64,000 bases of DNA from Sedimenticola selenatireducens DSM 17993 (GCF_000428045.1 NZ_ATZE01000026.1:1-64000), one strand, 5' to 3'. Counted from the first letter of the stretch, positions 34,315-44,627 are shown. Notes: a model not told the origin generated them from the sequence alone. Numbers and translations are program-made.

Positions 34315-35073
34315 TCAGTTCGTTGCCGGGGTTGGCGTTGGTTTTTCCGGCGCTTGAGGGGATGTCTCGGGAATCGGTGCCGAGGTACCTGGTGCAACGT
34401 CCTCCGGGGGCGGCAGCGGTTCCGGTTCAGGGAGTTCCACCCGGCTGATCAGGATCAGTGCTCCTATCCTTGGGTGGTCGATGTAGTGCAGTTCTCCACT
34501 GCGCATGCGCCGGTTGGCATGAAACCGGATGCTGCCCCGGGTCGGGCTGGATAGCGTGTCTAGGGTGTTGAAGGGGAGGTTGTTGTTAGCACCCCTCAGC
34601 AAAACATCCAGCTCGACATGCAGATAACGGCTGACGCTGATTTTGATCAGACCCTCGAACGGCGGCGGAGGTGCGCCGTTCTTCTTGACCAGGTCCGGGC
34701 CCAGGTAAATGTTCTCCGCTGCTCTGCTGGCGGCCACCGGCTGGCGCCAAGCCTGATGAAACAGCGGCTCCATCCCGGCACGGGTTCGTTGCAAGGCATT
34801 AAACTGTGCATTCAGTTGCCAGTTTGCCTTGGGTAGCAAGGTGTAAGGCTGTAGTATCTCTTCGGACGAAGGGGGTAGCAGGGTCACCGCGTCCGTCCAG
34901 TCCGGGCTACCCGGATCTTCCGGCCAGTTTTCCGTGGCTTCACTACCGGAAGCGTCCTGTTTGAACAGAATCAATTCAATATCGTACCAGGGGGCCTCAT
35001 CTGCGGCCTGTACGGGATGCGTCAGGGCGAACAGACCCAGTACTATCGCAACAAAAAATCGGAACAGTTTCAT
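34315..35073 (-). CDS. csiV: CsiV-family periplasmic protein
   Basis: The 252-residue product has a signal peptide (VAIVLGLFALTHPVQA) followed by DEAPWYDIELILFKQ, the characteristic opening of the CsiV family. The conserved core continues with GLIKISVSRYLHVELDVLL and RRMRSGELHYIDHPRIGALI. The C-terminus is a proline-rich tail. CsiV is described in Vibrio cholerae as a peptidoglycan-binding protein that supports the SOS response and beta-lactam survival. The gene lies directly after mfd on the same strand, an arrangement conserved in gammaproteobacteria, which supports the call. Confidence 0.85.
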   Translation of the reverse strand: MKLFRFFVAIVLGLFALTHPVQAADEAPWYDIELILFKQDASGSEATENWPEDPGSPDWTDAVTLLPPSSEEILQPYTLLPKANWQLNAQFNALQRTRAGMEPLFHQAWRQPVAASRAAENIYLGPDLVKKNGAPPPPFEGLIKISVSRYLHVELDVLLRGANNNLPFNTLDTLSSPTRGSIRFHANRRMRSGELHYIDHPRIGALILISRVELPEPEPLPPPEDVAPGTSAPIPETSPQAPEKPTPTPATN

Positions 35074-35187
35074 ATGGATGGCGTTTGCGGATCGGCTATT
35101 GTTTTGGATAACAGGCGATGATTGTCCCTTTCAAAGGAAAAAATGTATAGGGGTAATTAAGATTCGGTTGCGTCACCGGGCGCATCA

Positions 35188-38100
35188 CTACCCACATACC
35201 TCATCCAGGATATCCCCCACCTGTTGGATACGCCTCTGCTGGTCGCTAAGATCCTTGAAGAATCGCAGTTTTTCGCCGCCGTCCAGTTTGTACTCCTTGG
35301 GGCGTGTCTGAATCAGTCGGATAATCTGTCCCGGGTCGACCTTTGGCTGACCGTCAAACAGGATGCGGCCGCCGGCAGGCCCGGCCTCGATTTTGCGGAT
35401 TCCCAGGGGATTGGCCTTCAGTTTTAATCCGGTAATGCCAAACAGGTTTTGGGTCGGCTCCGGCAGCAGGCCGAAACGATCGATCATCTCCACCTGCAGT
35501 TCACGCAACTCGGCATTGGAACCGGCACTGGCGATCCGCTTATAGAGCACCAGGCGTGAATGGACATCGGGCAGATAGTCCTCCGGCAGCAGGGCGGGAA
35601 GTTGCAGATCGATCTCGGCACCGTGATCCAGTGGACGGTCCAGACTCGGGTGCTCCCCGGCTTTCAGCGCCTTGACGGCACGCTCCAACAGGTCGCTGTA
35701 GAGGGTAAAACCGACTTCATGTATCTGGCCGCTTTGGCCCTCACCCAACAATTCGCCTGCACCCCTGATCTCAAGATCGTGTGTGGCCAGGGTGAATCCA
35801 GCTCCAAGATCTTCTAAAGATTCAATCGCTTCCAATCGTTTCTTTGCGTCTGATGTGAGGGTCTTCGGTGGTGGTGTGATCAGGTAGGCATAGGCCCGGT
35901 GATGGGACCGGCCAACCCGGCCCCGCAACTGATGTAACTGGGCCAGCCCCAGCTTGTCGGCCCGATTGATAATCATGGTGTTGGCGCTGGGGACATCGAT
36001 GCCGCTCTCAATAATGGTGGTGCAGACCAGGATATTGAACCGCTGGTGATAGAAATCCCGCATGATCTCTTCCAGCTGCCGCTCGCGCATCTGTCCATGG
36101 GCCACCTGAACCCGAATTCCGGGCAACAGCGTCTCCAGCTTATTCGCGGTGTTCTCTATGGTGCTGACTTCGTTGTGCAGAAAATAGACCTGACCGCCGC
36201 GTTTGATCTCACGCTGACACGCCTCGACGATCAGTGCATCACTCCACTGACTGGTAAAGGTCTTGATCGGGTGCCTGGCCGCTGGCGGGGTGGCGATGAT
36301 AGAGAGATCGCGCATCCCCGACATGGCCATGTTCAGGGTCCGAGGTATAGGCGTGGCGGTCAGGGTCAGCATATCCACCTCGCTGCGCAGCGCCTTGAGT
36401 CGCTCCTTGTGCCGCACACCGAAGCGATGCTCCTCGTCAATCACCACCAGGCCAAGGTTTTTATAGCGAATACTCTCCTGCAGCAGTTTATGGGTGCCCA
36501 CCACAATGTCCACGGTGCCCGCCGCCAGACCGTCGGTAATCGCCTTCTGCTGTTTGGCGGTGCGAAAGCGCGAGAGGCTTTCTACCTTCACCGGCCAATC
36601 GGCAAACCGGTCGGAAAAATTCTCGAAATGCTGCTGAGCGAGCAGGGTGGTGGGGACCAGTACCGCCACCTGCTTCCCCCCCTGAACCGCCATGAAGGCG
36701 GCGCGCATGGCTACTTCGGTCTTGCCGAAACCCACATCACCGCACACCACCCGGTCCATGGGTTGGGGGGCGGCCATGTCAGCTATCACCGACTCAATGG
36801 TCTGCAGTTGATCGGGCGTCTCCTCAAATTCGAAAGAGGCGGCAAAAGCGGCGTATTCCTCCCCGGGTGGTGGAAAGGCATAGCCTTTGTGTGCAGCACG
36901 ACGGGCATAAATTTCCAACAGTTCTGCCGCCACGTCGCGTGCCTTCTCCGCCGCCTTGCGTTTCACCCGTTCCCACTGGTCGCCTCCGAGACGATGCAGT
37001 GGAGCACTTTCCGGAGAAGCCCCGGCATAGCGGCTGATAAGGTGCAGTGATGAGACCGGGACGTAGAGTTTGTCACCCCGGGCATACTCCAGGGTCAGGA
37101 ACTCAGTGGTCATGCCGCCCACTTCCAGCACCTGCAGGCCGAGATAACGGCCGACACCATGGTCTTCGTGGACGACAGGCGCGCCGATATGCAATTCCGT
37201 CAGGTTACGGACAATCTGGTCGGCATCCCGCTGTTTGGTCTTTCTTCGCCGGTCCTGCCGAACCCGCTCACCGAGCAGCTGGCTCTCCGTGATAATGATC
37301 AGTCCGGCCCGGTCCAGCCAGATTCCCTGTTCCAGTGGGGCAACCGTCAGCATCAGGGGGTTGTCGGCATCGACAAACGCCTGCCAGCCTTCCGCCTGGC
37401 TTGGACGGATGTTATATCCGGCCAGGGTCTCTTTCAGCATCTCCCGGCGTCCGGCGCTCTCGGCGACAAACAGGATTCTCCCCGGGGAGCGGGCGATGAA
37501 TGCCTGCAGCGCGGCCGCGGGACGTTCCGCCCGTGCCTGGAAGCTGAGCGGTTCGGGAGTGCGGGTGGCAAAGTTGTAAAAGTTGCTGTAGCCCTTGCTG
37601 CGTGTCTCAATCTCTGTCCGTTGTGTACAGATCGACATGCCACGATTCAGATTCGCCAGTAGATGTTCGGTATCGAGATAGAGTTGATCGGGGGGCAGCA
37701 ATGGTCGTTCCGGGTCATATCGGCGCTGCTCATAACGTGTCTGGACCTGCTGCAGAAACTGGTCGGCATAATCCCGGGTCTCTGTCGTGCGAATAGTCAG
37801 TAGCTGATCAGGCAGAAAATCAAACAAGGTGGCGGTCTGTTCAAAAAAGAGCGGCAGATAGTATTCCAGGCCACCTGGAGCATTGCCGTTGGACACCTCC
37901 CGGTATATCAGGCTGCGTTGCGGATCACCCTCGAAGGTGTTGCGAAATGACTGTCTGAAATGGGTAATGCCGGCTTCATCCAGGGGATACTCCCTTGCCG
38001 GAAGCATTTCGATCGCCTCGACATGATTCAGCGTTCTCTGGGTCTCCGGATCGAATGTCCTTATGCTCTCGACATCCTCATCAAAAAGGTCGACCCGGTA

Positions 38101-38679
38101 GGGGATACTGCTTCCCATTGGGAAGATATCCAGCAAAGAACCGCGGATAGTGTATTCGCCATGCTCCACGACTTGCGACACACACTGATAACCGGCCTGT
38201 TCCAGTTGCCGGCGCATTTTCTCCAGTGACAGCGTGTCGCCTGGTTTCAGCAGCAAGGTATTGGCCTGCAGATAACTTTTGGGCGGGAGTCGTTGCAGCA
38301 GGGTACTGACTGGAAGGATCAGTACCGCACGATTCATCTGGTCCAGGCGATAGAGCGTCAATAGACGCTGGGATACCAGTTCGGGTAGAGGCGAGAAAAT
38401 ATCGTATGGGAGAGTCTCCCAGTCGGGAAAGCCAAAGACCGGTATCTCTGCATCCTTTAGAAAAAACCTTAGCCCGTCCTCCAGTTTTGCCGCAGTCTGG
38501 GCATCATCGGCGATTACCATGGTAATGCCCTGGAACTCCCGGGCGACCGATGCGATCGCCAGCGCATCACTCAAGCCATAGAGTCGTCCCCACTGGATGC
38601 GTTCATCCTGCTTGCCGGGAATTGGCGGATGCATTGGCTCATGCAGCACTACGGAGTCAGTTATTTGTGAATCGGACAT
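35188..38679 (-). CDS. mfd: Transcription-repair coupling factor Mfd
   Basis: The protein (1163 residues from the ATG at 38679) has the full Mfd layout: UvrB-like N-terminal modules, the RNA polymerase interaction domain around HEDHGVGRYLGL, the RecG-like motor with GDVGFGKTEVAMRA, DEEHRFGV and the TLTATPIPRTL motif, and the C-terminal autoinhibitory domain. Mfd removes stalled RNA polymerase and recruits UvrA. The frame extends 30 codons further upstream, but MSDSQITD fits the family length better (E. coli 1148). The gene is divergent from the nap operon, so their promoters share the 38680-38915 interval. Confidence 0.96.
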   Translation of the reverse strand: MSDSQITDSVVLHEPMHPPIPGKQDERIQWGRLYGLSDALAIASVAREFQGITMVIADDAQTAAKLEDGLRFFLKDAEIPVFGFPDWETLPYDIFSPLPELVSQRLLTLYRLDQMNRAVLILPVSTLLQRLPPKSYLQANTLLLKPGDTLSLEKMRRQLEQAGYQCVSQVVEHGEYTIRGSLLDIFPMGSSIPYRVDLFDEDVESIRTFDPETQRTLNHVEAIEMLPAREYPLDEAGITHFRQSFRNTFEGDPQRSLIYREVSNGNAPGGLEYYLPLFFEQTATLFDFLPDQLLTIRTTETRDYADQFLQQVQTRYEQRRYDPERPLLPPDQLYLDTEHLLANLNRGMSICTQRTEIETRSKGYSNFYNFATRTPEPLSFQARAERPAAALQAFIARSPGRILFVAESAGRREMLKETLAGYNIRPSQAEGWQAFVDADNPLMLTVAPLEQGIWLDRAGLIIITESQLLGERVRQDRRRKTKQRDADQIVRNLTELHIGAPVVHEDHGVGRYLGLQVLEVGGMTTEFLTLEYARGDKLYVPVSSLHLISRYAGASPESAPLHRLGGDQWERVKRKAAEKARDVAAELLEIYARRAAHKGYAFPPPGEEYAAFAASFEFEETPDQLQTIESVIADMAAPQPMDRVVCGDVGFGKTEVAMRAAFMAVQGGKQVAVLVPTTLLAQQHFENFSDRFADWPVKVESLSRFRTAKQQKAITDGLAAGTVDIVVGTHKLLQESIRYKNLGLVVIDEEHRFGVRHKERLKALRSEVDMLTLTATPIPRTLNMAMSGMRDLSIIATPPAARHPIKTFTSQWSDALIVEACQREIKRGGQVYFLHNEVSTIENTANKLETLLPGIRVQVAHGQMRERQLEEIMRDFYHQRFNILVCTTIIESGIDVPSANTMIINRADKLGLAQLHQLRGRVGRSHHRAYAYLITPPPKTLTSDAKKRLEAIESLEDLGAGFTLATHDLEIRGAGELLGEGQSGQIHEVGFTLYSDLLERAVKALKAGEHPSLDRPLDHGAEIDLQLPALLPEDYLPDVHSRLVLYKRIASAGSNAELRELQVEMIDRFGLLPEPTQNLFGITGLKLKANPLGIRKIEAGPAGGRILFDGQPKVDPGQIIRLIQTRPKEYKLDGGEKLRFFKDLSDQQRRIQQVGDILDEVCG

Positions 38680-38793
38680 GTCACCAGTCGTTCGGGTAAG
38701 ACAGGCGGGTGATTTTCGCACAGCTGACGAGCGTATCGAAGGCATATTTCCAGACGCACATAAAGTCATTAATTTCCCTGATGAAGCTATTCA

Positions 38794-38807
38794 TTGACGT
38801 AGGTCAA
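38794..38807. promoter_or_regulatory. Upstream FNR/CRP-family site
   Basis: TTGAC-GTAG-GTCAA is a perfect inverted repeat with the 5-4-5 arrangement of FNR-family sites. It is centred 39 bases upstream of the second site at 38833, between mfd and napF. It could be a second activator site for nap or a site for Dnr/NnrR-type regulators. Confidence 0.6.
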
Positions 38808-38832
38808 CAATACCGGTGGGCGTCGGGGAAAC

Positions 38833-38846
38833 TTGATTTAGGTCAA
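38833..38846 (+). promoter_or_regulatory. FNR-type box of the nap promoter
   Basis: TTGAT-TTAG-GTCAA differs from the FNR consensus TTGATNNNNATCAA at one position. It is centred at 38839.5; a TATAAA box at 38869-38874 follows. A start near 38881 would place the FNR centre at -41.5, the standard class II activation position, 35 bases before napF. Confidence 0.75.
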
Positions 38847-38868
38847 CGATGGTCATGGGGTGCAGGTC

Positions 38869-38874
38869 TATAAA
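38869..38874 (+). promoter_or_regulatory. -10 box of the nap operon
   Basis: TATAAA, with no good -35 hexamer but an FNR-type box in its place 22 bases upstream. This is the expected layout of an anaerobically activated promoter. Confidence 0.6.
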
Positions 38875-38915
38875 GCCCACTTATTAAGTGTGTATATTTT
38901 TTAAACTTCAAGCTT

Positions 38916-39434
38916 ATGGAACATAACGTCAGCCGCGCGCAACTATTAAGTGGGGATGTGAAAGGGGAGAAACAACCGTTTCGGCCTCCCTGGGCGGTTG
39001 CTGAGGTTGATTTCGTCGAAGTATGTAACGGTTGTGGTGATTGCGTCACTGCCTGCCCCGATAAGCTGATTATTGTCGGGCGCGGCAAGCTGCCCCGGAT
39101 GGACTTTTCCCGGGGAGGGTGTAATTTCTGCGAGGACTGTCTGTCCGCCTGCAAGACCGGAGCGCTGGTCCAGGACCCTGAATCCGCCGAGCCTCCCTGG
39201 AAAATCAAGGCATCCATCCAGCCTGCCTGCCTCTCTCTGAATGCCGTCATCTGCAGATCCTGTGGTGAGGTATGCGACGAACGGGCCATCCGATTCAAGC
39301 TGGAGCTTGGCGGTGTAGCCAAACCACTACTGGATACTGATTTATGTACGGGCTGCGGTGCCTGTTTTACCGTCTGCCCCATCCGAGTAGTAACCCTTTG
39401 TTCAATAAACGAACCGTGCGTCCAAGCCGCATAA
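38916..39434 (+). CDS. napF: Ferredoxin-type protein NapF
   Basis: The 172-residue cytoplasmic protein has four cysteine clusters: CNGCGDCVTACP (about 42-53), CNFCEDCLSACK (about 77-88), CRSCGEVC and CTGCGACFTVCP (about 150-161). This is the NapF pattern of several 4Fe-4S centres. NapF interacts with cytoplasmic NapA precursor and is thought to help its maturation. It is the first gene of a napFDAGHBC operon, the same order as in E. coli, with NapD 21 bases downstream. Confidence 0.92.
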   Translation: MEHNVSRAQLLSGDVKGEKQPFRPPWAVAEVDFVEVCNGCGDCVTACPDKLIIVGRGKLPRMDFSRGGCNFCEDCLSACKTGALVQDPESAEPPWKIKASIQPACLSLNAVICRSCGEVCDERAIRFKLELGGVAKPLLDTDLCTGCGACFTVCPIRVVTLCSINEPCVQAA

Positions 39435-39455
39435 ATTAAGGAGCGAATTACGACA

Positions 39456-39713
39456 ATGAATATTTGCAGCGCCATTGTACATGCCAAGCCTGAAGTGGCG
39501 GGTGTCGTGCAGTCACGTTTAGAAGCATTCGAGGGAGTCGAAGTTCATGGTGGGGCCGAAGTGGGCAAGCTGATCGTTACCCTGGAAGGGGAAGGCGATG
39601 ATGCATTGGCGGATACCATGGCCAAATTCAATGATGTAACCGGTGTAATCAATACGGTGATGATTTATCACTATTGCGGGGAAGAACCTGCTGATAAGGA
39701 GGTAATGAAGTGA
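39456..39713 (+). CDS. napD: NapA maturation chaperone NapD
   Basis: The 85-residue protein matches NapD: N-terminal [12 protein letters not shown], then the ferredoxin-like beta-alpha-beta fold with [12 protein letters not shown] and TVMIYHYC. NapD binds the twin-arginine signal peptide of NapA and holds it back until the molybdenum cofactor is inserted. Its stop overlaps the napA start (GTGA), consistent with coupled synthesis of chaperone and client. Confidence 0.92.
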   Translation: MNICSAIVHAKPEVAGVVQSRLEAFEGVEVHGGAEVGKLIVTLEGEGDDALADTMAKFNDVTGVINTVMIYHYCGEEPADKEVMK

Positions 39714-42271
39714 AATTAACCAGGCGTGATTTCGTAAAGAGCAATGCGGCTGCAGCAGCGGCCGTGGCAGCGGGTGTAACACTGCCAGCCATCCAGGTGG
39801 CCAATGCCGCAACCGCCGACGGCGTGGATGCCGACGGTATTCGTTGGGATAAAATAGCCTGCCGCTTCTGCGGTACCGGCTGTTCTGTTCTGGTCGGCAC
39901 CAAGGGCGGCAAGATGGTTGCCAGCCAGGGCGACCCGGACGCACCCGTAAACAAGGGTCTGAACTGTATCAAGGGGTACTTCCTGCCCAAGATCCTGTAT
40001 GGAGAGGATCGTCTAACCCAGCCGTTGTTGCGCAAAAAGGGCGGGCAGTTTGCCAAAGATGGCAAGTTTGAACCGGTCTCCTGGGATGAGGCCTTCGATG
40101 TGATGGCGGAGAAATGGAAAGTCGCACTGAAGAAGGATATGGAGAAAAATGCCGGTCAGCCGGTTGATAAGATGACCTCCTCGGTCGGCATGTTCGGTTC
40201 CGGTCAGTGGACGGTATGGGAAGGTTATGCCGCATCCAAGCTGATGAAGGCCGGCTTCCGCTCCAACAACCTGGACCCCAATGCCCGCCACTGTATGGCG
40301 TCGGCGGTGGGAGCCTTTATTCGTGCCTTTGGTATTGATGAGCCCATGGGTTGCTACGATGACCTCGAGCATGCCGATGTATTCGTGCTCTGGGGTGCCA
40401 ACATGGCGGAGATGCACCCGATTCTCTGGTCACGTCTGACGGATACCCGTCTGACCAAGCCGGACTGTGAAGTGCACGTGCTTTCCACCTACGAGCATCG
40501 CTGTTTTGAATTGGCCGACAACGGCATAGTGTTCCATCCACAATCGGATCTGGCAATCGCCAACTATATTGCCAACTACATTATTCAGAACAAGGCCTAC
40601 AACGAAGACTTCATTGGTAAACACGTCAATTTCACCAAGACTCCAACCGATATCGGTTATGGCCTGCGCCCGGAACACCCGCTTGAGAAGGCGGCCAAGA
40701 ATGCGGGTAAGGGCAAACTGGACAAGATCAGTTTTGAAGAGTATGCCGCTTCGGTCGCACCCTACACCGTAGAGAAGGCGTCGGAGATTTCCGGTGTGCC
40801 GGTGAAGAACCTGGAGCAGCTGGCCAAGGTCTATGCCGATCCCAACAAGAAGGTCTCTTCCTACTGGACCATGGGCATGAACCAGCACACCCGCGGCGTC
40901 TGGATCAACGGCCTGGTTTATAACATTCACCTGCTGATGGGTAAGATATCAGAGCCCGGCAATAGCCCGTTCTCGCTGACTGGTCAGCCTTCCGCCTGCG
41001 GTACCGCCCGTGAAGTGGGTACCTTCTGTCATCGTCTGCCGGCGGATCTGGTGGTGGCTAATCCGGCCCATCGCAAGTTCTCCGAACAGGTCTGGAAACT
41101 GCCGGAAGAGACCCTGAACGGAAAGGTCGGCTTTCACGCGGTACTGATGCATCGCATGCTGAAAGACAGCAAGTTGAATACCTTCTGGGTGATGTGTAAC
41201 AACAACATGCAGGCAGCCGCCAACCTGAACGAAGAGTCCTATCCCGGCTGGCGTAATCCGGATAACTTCATCACGGTTTCCGATCCCTATCCCACGGTCT
41301 CCGCCATGGCGGCGGATCTGATTCTGCCAACCGCCATGTGGGCGGAAAAAGAGGGCGCCTACGGTAACGCGGAACGGCGCACCCAGTTCTGGCGTCAACA
41401 AGTGAAGGCGCCGGGCGAAGCCAAATCGGATCTCTGGCAGTTGATGGAGTTCTCGAAACGCTTCCAGATGGAAGAGATTTGGCCGGCTGAACTGCTGGAC
41501 AAGGCACCTGAGTACAAGGGCAAAACATTGTTTGATGTGCTGTATGCCAATGGTCAGGTGAACAAGTTCGAAGTTCAGGAAGTCAAGGACAGCCAGGGTA
41601 ACGTCTACGAGAACGATGAGATGGTGCACTTCGGCTTCTATCCGCAGAAGGGCCTGTTTGAAGAGTATCGGATGTTCAACTCTGCAGACAATATCATCAA
41701 GAAGGGTCATGAAATGGCACCCTTCGAGGCCTACCATCAGGCAAGGGGTCTGCGCTGGCCGGTGATTGATGGCAAGGAGACCCTGTGGCGTTTCCGTGAG
41801 GGTTATGATCCGCATGTGGCCAAGGGTGAAGGTGTCAAGTTCTATGGCAAGCCTGACGGCAGGGCCAATATCATTACCGCACCTTACGAGCCGGCCGCGG
41901 AAAGCCCGGATAAAGAGTTCGATCTCTGGCTCTGTACCGGTCGCGTACTGGAGCATTGGCACTCCGGCTCCATGACGCAGCGTGTGCCTGAACTGCATCG
42001 CGCGGTACCCGATGCCGTGGTGTTCATGCACAAGAAAGACGCCAAGGCGCGGAAGCTGCGTGATGGCCAGATGGCCAAACTGCAGACCCGTCGGGGCGAA
42101 CTGCTTGCACGCGTGGAAACGCGCGGCCGTAACCGTCCTCCCGAGGGGCTGGTGTTTATCCCCTGGTTTGATGCGAGCCGTCTGGTTAACAAGTTGACCC
42201 TGGATGCAACCGATCCGCTGTCCAAAGAGACGGACTATAAGAAGTGTGCGGTGAAGATCGTCAAGGCGTAA
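39710..42271 (+). CDS. napA: Periplasmic nitrate reductase catalytic subunit NapA
   Basis: The 853-residue precursor starts at GTG with AAGGAGG seven bases upstream. It has a twin-arginine signal ([10 protein letters not shown]) and a cleavage region around QVANA. The 4Fe-4S ligands are C51, C54, C58 and C86, and the molybdenum ligand is C195 in [10 protein letters not shown]. The rest follows the Mo-bis-MGD oxidoreductase fold through to the C-terminal cofactor-binding domain with [14 protein letters not shown]. NapA reduces nitrate to nitrite in the periplasm with electrons from NapB. Length is slightly above E. coli NapA (828). Confidence 0.97.
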   Translation: MKLTRRDFVKSNAAAAAAVAAGVTLPAIQVANAATADGVDADGIRWDKIACRFCGTGCSVLVGTKGGKMVASQGDPDAPVNKGLNCIKGYFLPKILYGEDRLTQPLLRKKGGQFAKDGKFEPVSWDEAFDVMAEKWKVALKKDMEKNAGQPVDKMTSSVGMFGSGQWTVWEGYAASKLMKAGFRSNNLDPNARHCMASAVGAFIRAFGIDEPMGCYDDLEHADVFVLWGANMAEMHPILWSRLTDTRLTKPDCEVHVLSTYEHRCFELADNGIVFHPQSDLAIANYIANYIIQNKAYNEDFIGKHVNFTKTPTDIGYGLRPEHPLEKAAKNAGKGKLDKISFEEYAASVAPYTVEKASEISGVPVKNLEQLAKVYADPNKKVSSYWTMGMNQHTRGVWINGLVYNIHLLMGKISEPGNSPFSLTGQPSACGTAREVGTFCHRLPADLVVANPAHRKFSEQVWKLPEETLNGKVGFHAVLMHRMLKDSKLNTFWVMCNNNMQAAANLNEESYPGWRNPDNFITVSDPYPTVSAMAADLILPTAMWAEKEGAYGNAERRTQFWRQQVKAPGEAKSDLWQLMEFSKRFQMEEIWPAELLDKAPEYKGKTLFDVLYANGQVNKFEVQEVKDSQGNVYENDEMVHFGFYPQKGLFEEYRMFNSADNIIKKGHEMAPFEAYHQARGLRWPVIDGKETLWRFREGYDPHVAKGEGVKFYGKPDGRANIITAPYEPAAESPDKEFDLWLCTGRVLEHWHSGSMTQRVPELHRAVPDAVVFMHKKDAKARKLRDGQMAKLQTRRGELLARVETRGRNRPPEGLVFIPWFDASRLVNKLTLDATDPLSKETDYKKCAVKIVKA

Positions 42272-42283
42272 TGGGTGGTTGAT

Positions 42284-42311
42284 GGTTCAACCGGTGAAAA
42301 TCGGTTGAACC
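42284..42311 (+). other. Stem-loop between napA and napG
   Basis: GGTTCAACCG at 42284-42293 pairs perfectly with CGGTTGAACC at 42302-42311 across an 8-base loop. No T run follows, so it is not a standard terminator. An RNA-processing or stability element that separates expression of napFDA from napGHBC is plausible. Confidence 0.55.
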
Positions 42312-42360
42312 GGCAAACTGGAATGGTGAAATACCGGATCGATAGCAGAGTAGTAATGAG

Positions 42361-43227
42361 ATGTCAGATTCAGGTAATGGTACAGGCAAAGGCATCAACC
42401 GCCGGCAGTTTTTGAGTCAAACGCTCAAGACTGCATGTGGAGTGGGCCTTATGGGTATGGGACTCGGCTTTTATGCAAAACAGGCCGAGTCACTGCCGGC
42501 GATGGCAATCAGGCCACCGGGGGCACTACCGGAAGAGGAGTTTCTGGGTGCCTGCATTCGGTGTGGCTTGTGTGTGCGGGATTGTCCGTACGACATGCTG
42601 TCGCTGGGGCAGTTGGGGGATCAGGTGGCTACTGGCACGCCTTACTTTTATGCGCGGACCGATCCGTGTGAAATGTGTGAGGATATCCCCTGTGTTGTGG
42701 CCTGCCCGACCAATGCGCTGGACCATGGATTGACCAACATAAATGACGCCAGGATGGGTCTTGCAGTGTTGGTTGATCAGGAAACCTGTATTGCCTTTCA
42801 GGGATTGCGCTGTGAAGTCTGTTTCAATATCTGTCCGATTCGGGGTAAGGCGATTTCTTTGGAGTACGAGCACAACGTGCGTTCAGGAAAGCATGCGAGG
42901 TTTTTGCCTGTCGTGCATTCCGACGCTTGTACCGGCTGTGGACTCTGTGAAAAAGCCTGCATCCTCGAAGAGGCGGCAATCAAGGTTTTCCCAACCCATC
43001 TGGCGAAGGGAGAACTGGGCAGACATTATCGACTCGGTTGGAAAGAGAAGGAGAAAGCAGGAAAGTCGCTGGTAACACCGGACGTAGAGCACAAGTACAA
43101 CCTTCCTGAAGGAGTGCGCTACGACCTGCAAGGTAAGGGCCTGATAGTGGAACCCGAGGGACAACAGACAAAGCCGTTTCCCTCAAATCCGCTGGATCGG
43201 CTTAACCGTGGACTGGAGGATCAATAA
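42361..43227 (+). CDS. napG: Ferredoxin-type protein NapG
   Basis: The 288-residue protein has a twin-arginine signal (NRRQFLSQTL) and four 4Fe-4S motifs: CIRCGLCVRDCP, CEMCEDIPCVVACP, CEVCFNICP and CTGCGLCEKAC. NapG is a periplasmic electron carrier that works with membrane-bound NapH to pass electrons from quinol, especially ubiquinol, to NapC and NapAB. The stop overlaps the napH start by one base (TAATG). The C-terminal tail after residue 250 is charged and variable. Confidence 0.94.
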   Translation: MSDSGNGTGKGINRRQFLSQTLKTACGVGLMGMGLGFYAKQAESLPAMAIRPPGALPEEEFLGACIRCGLCVRDCPYDMLSLGQLGDQVATGTPYFYARTDPCEMCEDIPCVVACPTNALDHGLTNINDARMGLAVLVDQETCIAFQGLRCEVCFNICPIRGKAISLEYEHNVRSGKHARFLPVVHSDACTGCGLCEKACILEEAAIKVFPTHLAKGELGRHYRLGWKEKEKAGKSLVTPDVEHKYNLPEGVRYDLQGKGLIVEPEGQQTKPFPSNPLDRLNRGLEDQ

Positions 43228-44135
43228 TGGCTGACAAGTTAGTAGCAGGTACCGATGCCATTGCCGCCAAGGGCTGGTTCAAGGCCCATCAGTGGTTGAT
43301 TCTTCGTCGTGCAAGCCAGTTGTCTATATTGGTTCTGTTCCTGCTGGGCCCATTGGCAGGTTTGTGGATAGTAAAAGGTAATCTGGCAGCCAGTATGACT
43401 CTGGATGTATTGCCGCTGACTGATCCACATGTCCTGTTGCAGTCGGTGCTGTCGGGTGTGGTACCGGAGTTGTCGGCTATTGTCGGCGTTGTCATTGTGA
43501 TTGCCTTCTATCTGCTGGTGGGAGGAAGGGTCTACTGCTCCTGGGTATGCCCGGTAAACATAGTGACGGACGCTGCTGCCTGGTTACGTCGAAAACTCGG
43601 TATCAAAACCACTTCACAGATGGCGAAGTCGACGCGTTACTGGATGTTGGGACTGACGTTGGTCCTGCCTATTGTAACCGGCTCGCTGGTCTGGGAGTTG
43701 TTCAATCCGGTATCAATGTTGTTCCGCGGCATTGTGTTCGGGATGGGCATGGCATGGATTCTGATTGTAGGAATCTTCCTGTTTGATCTGTTCATTGCCA
43801 AGAATGGATGGTGTGGAAGGCTCTGTCCGGTAGGCGCGTTTTACAGCCTGCTGGGTGCCGGGAGTGCAATCAGAATCGTTGCGGCTGAGAGGGAGAGCTG
43901 TAACGACTGCATGGATTGCTTTGTGGTCTGTCCGGAGAAGCAGGTAATCAAACCTGCCTTGAAAGGGGCGGACAAGGGGATTGGGCCGGTTATCCTCTCT
44001 GCCAACTGCACAAATTGTGGACGCTGTATTGATGTATGTGCAAAAGATGTATTCCAGTTTGGGACCCGTTTTAACAACCTGATGGTGAACGCATCCGGAA
44101 AACAGCGAGACGACGGAGCGCAACATTCTGTCTGA
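43227..44135 (+). CDS. napH: Membrane ferredoxin-type protein NapH
   Basis: The 302-residue protein has four predicted membrane segments (for example LSILVLFLLGPLAGLW), two cytoplasmic CxxxCP motifs (CSWVCP and CGRLCP), and two C-terminal 4Fe-4S motifs (CNDCMDCFVVCP and CTNCGRCIDVC). This is the NapH/MauN/CcoG-related layout. It forms a quinol-oxidising route with NapG. Confidence 0.94.
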   Translation: MADKLVAGTDAIAAKGWFKAHQWLILRRASQLSILVLFLLGPLAGLWIVKGNLAASMTLDVLPLTDPHVLLQSVLSGVVPELSAIVGVVIVIAFYLLVGGRVYCSWVCPVNIVTDAAAWLRRKLGIKTTSQMAKSTRYWMLGLTLVLPIVTGSLVWELFNPVSMLFRGIVFGMGMAWILIVGIFLFDLFIAKNGWCGRLCPVGAFYSLLGAGSAIRIVAAERESCNDCMDCFVVCPEKQVIKPALKGADKGIGPVILSANCTNCGRCIDVCAKDVFQFGTRFNNLMVNASGKQRDDGAQHSV

Positions 44136-44198
44136 TCCTGGTTGATCAAGACCGTCAAATATCCGGATATCATGATTTAGAGCTTTATGGAGATCGAG

Positions 44199-44627
44199 AT
44201 GAAAAAAGTAATCGTAACCCTAATGGTTGCCATGGTGACACTCATGTTCACCGGGGGCGCCTTCTCTGGTGTCACCTCGCTTCGGGGTGATAAGGATCTG
44301 ACTGCAGGAGCGGACGAAAATCCGATGCGTAAGCAGGTCATCACCCAGGGTGCTGTAGAGCGCAGCTACAAGATCCAGCCACCAATGATCCCGCATAAGA
44401 TTGACAAGGAGACCATCAATCTTAAAACGAACACCTGCATGAAGTGCCATTCTGAAAAGACCTATGAACAGAAAAAAGCGCCAAAGGCGGGTGATTCTCA
44501 CTATGTGTCACGGGACGGTAAGGTTCTGGAGACCATTTCTACCCGTCGATACTTTTGTAACCAGTGCCATGCGCCTCAGCTAAATGCTGAGCCAATTGTT
44601 AACAATCAGTTCGAAGGTGCGAAGTAG
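44199..44627 (+). CDS. napB: Dihaem cytochrome c subunit NapB
   Basis: The 142-residue precursor has a signal peptide (VTLMVAMVTLMFTGGAFS) and two haem motifs, CMKCH and CNQCH, with the family's conserved ENPMRK near the mature N-terminus and VDNxF-like VNNQF near the end. NapB passes electrons from NapC to NapA in the periplasm. The ATG at 44199 is used because GGAG lies six bases upstream; an ATG at 44187 is in frame but would add four codons and lacks a site. Confidence 0.95.
   Translation: MKKVIVTLMVAMVTLMFTGGAFSGVTSLRGDKDLTAGADENPMRKQVITQGAVERSYKIQPPMIPHKIDKETINLKTNTCMKCHSEKTYEQKKAPKAGDSHYVSRDGKVLETISTRRYFCNQCHAPQLNAEPIVNNQFEGAK

Noticed and set aside
40949-42031. 360-codon frame antisense to napA
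   Set aside because: Lies wholly inside napA, with no domain or start signal; a by-product of codon usage.
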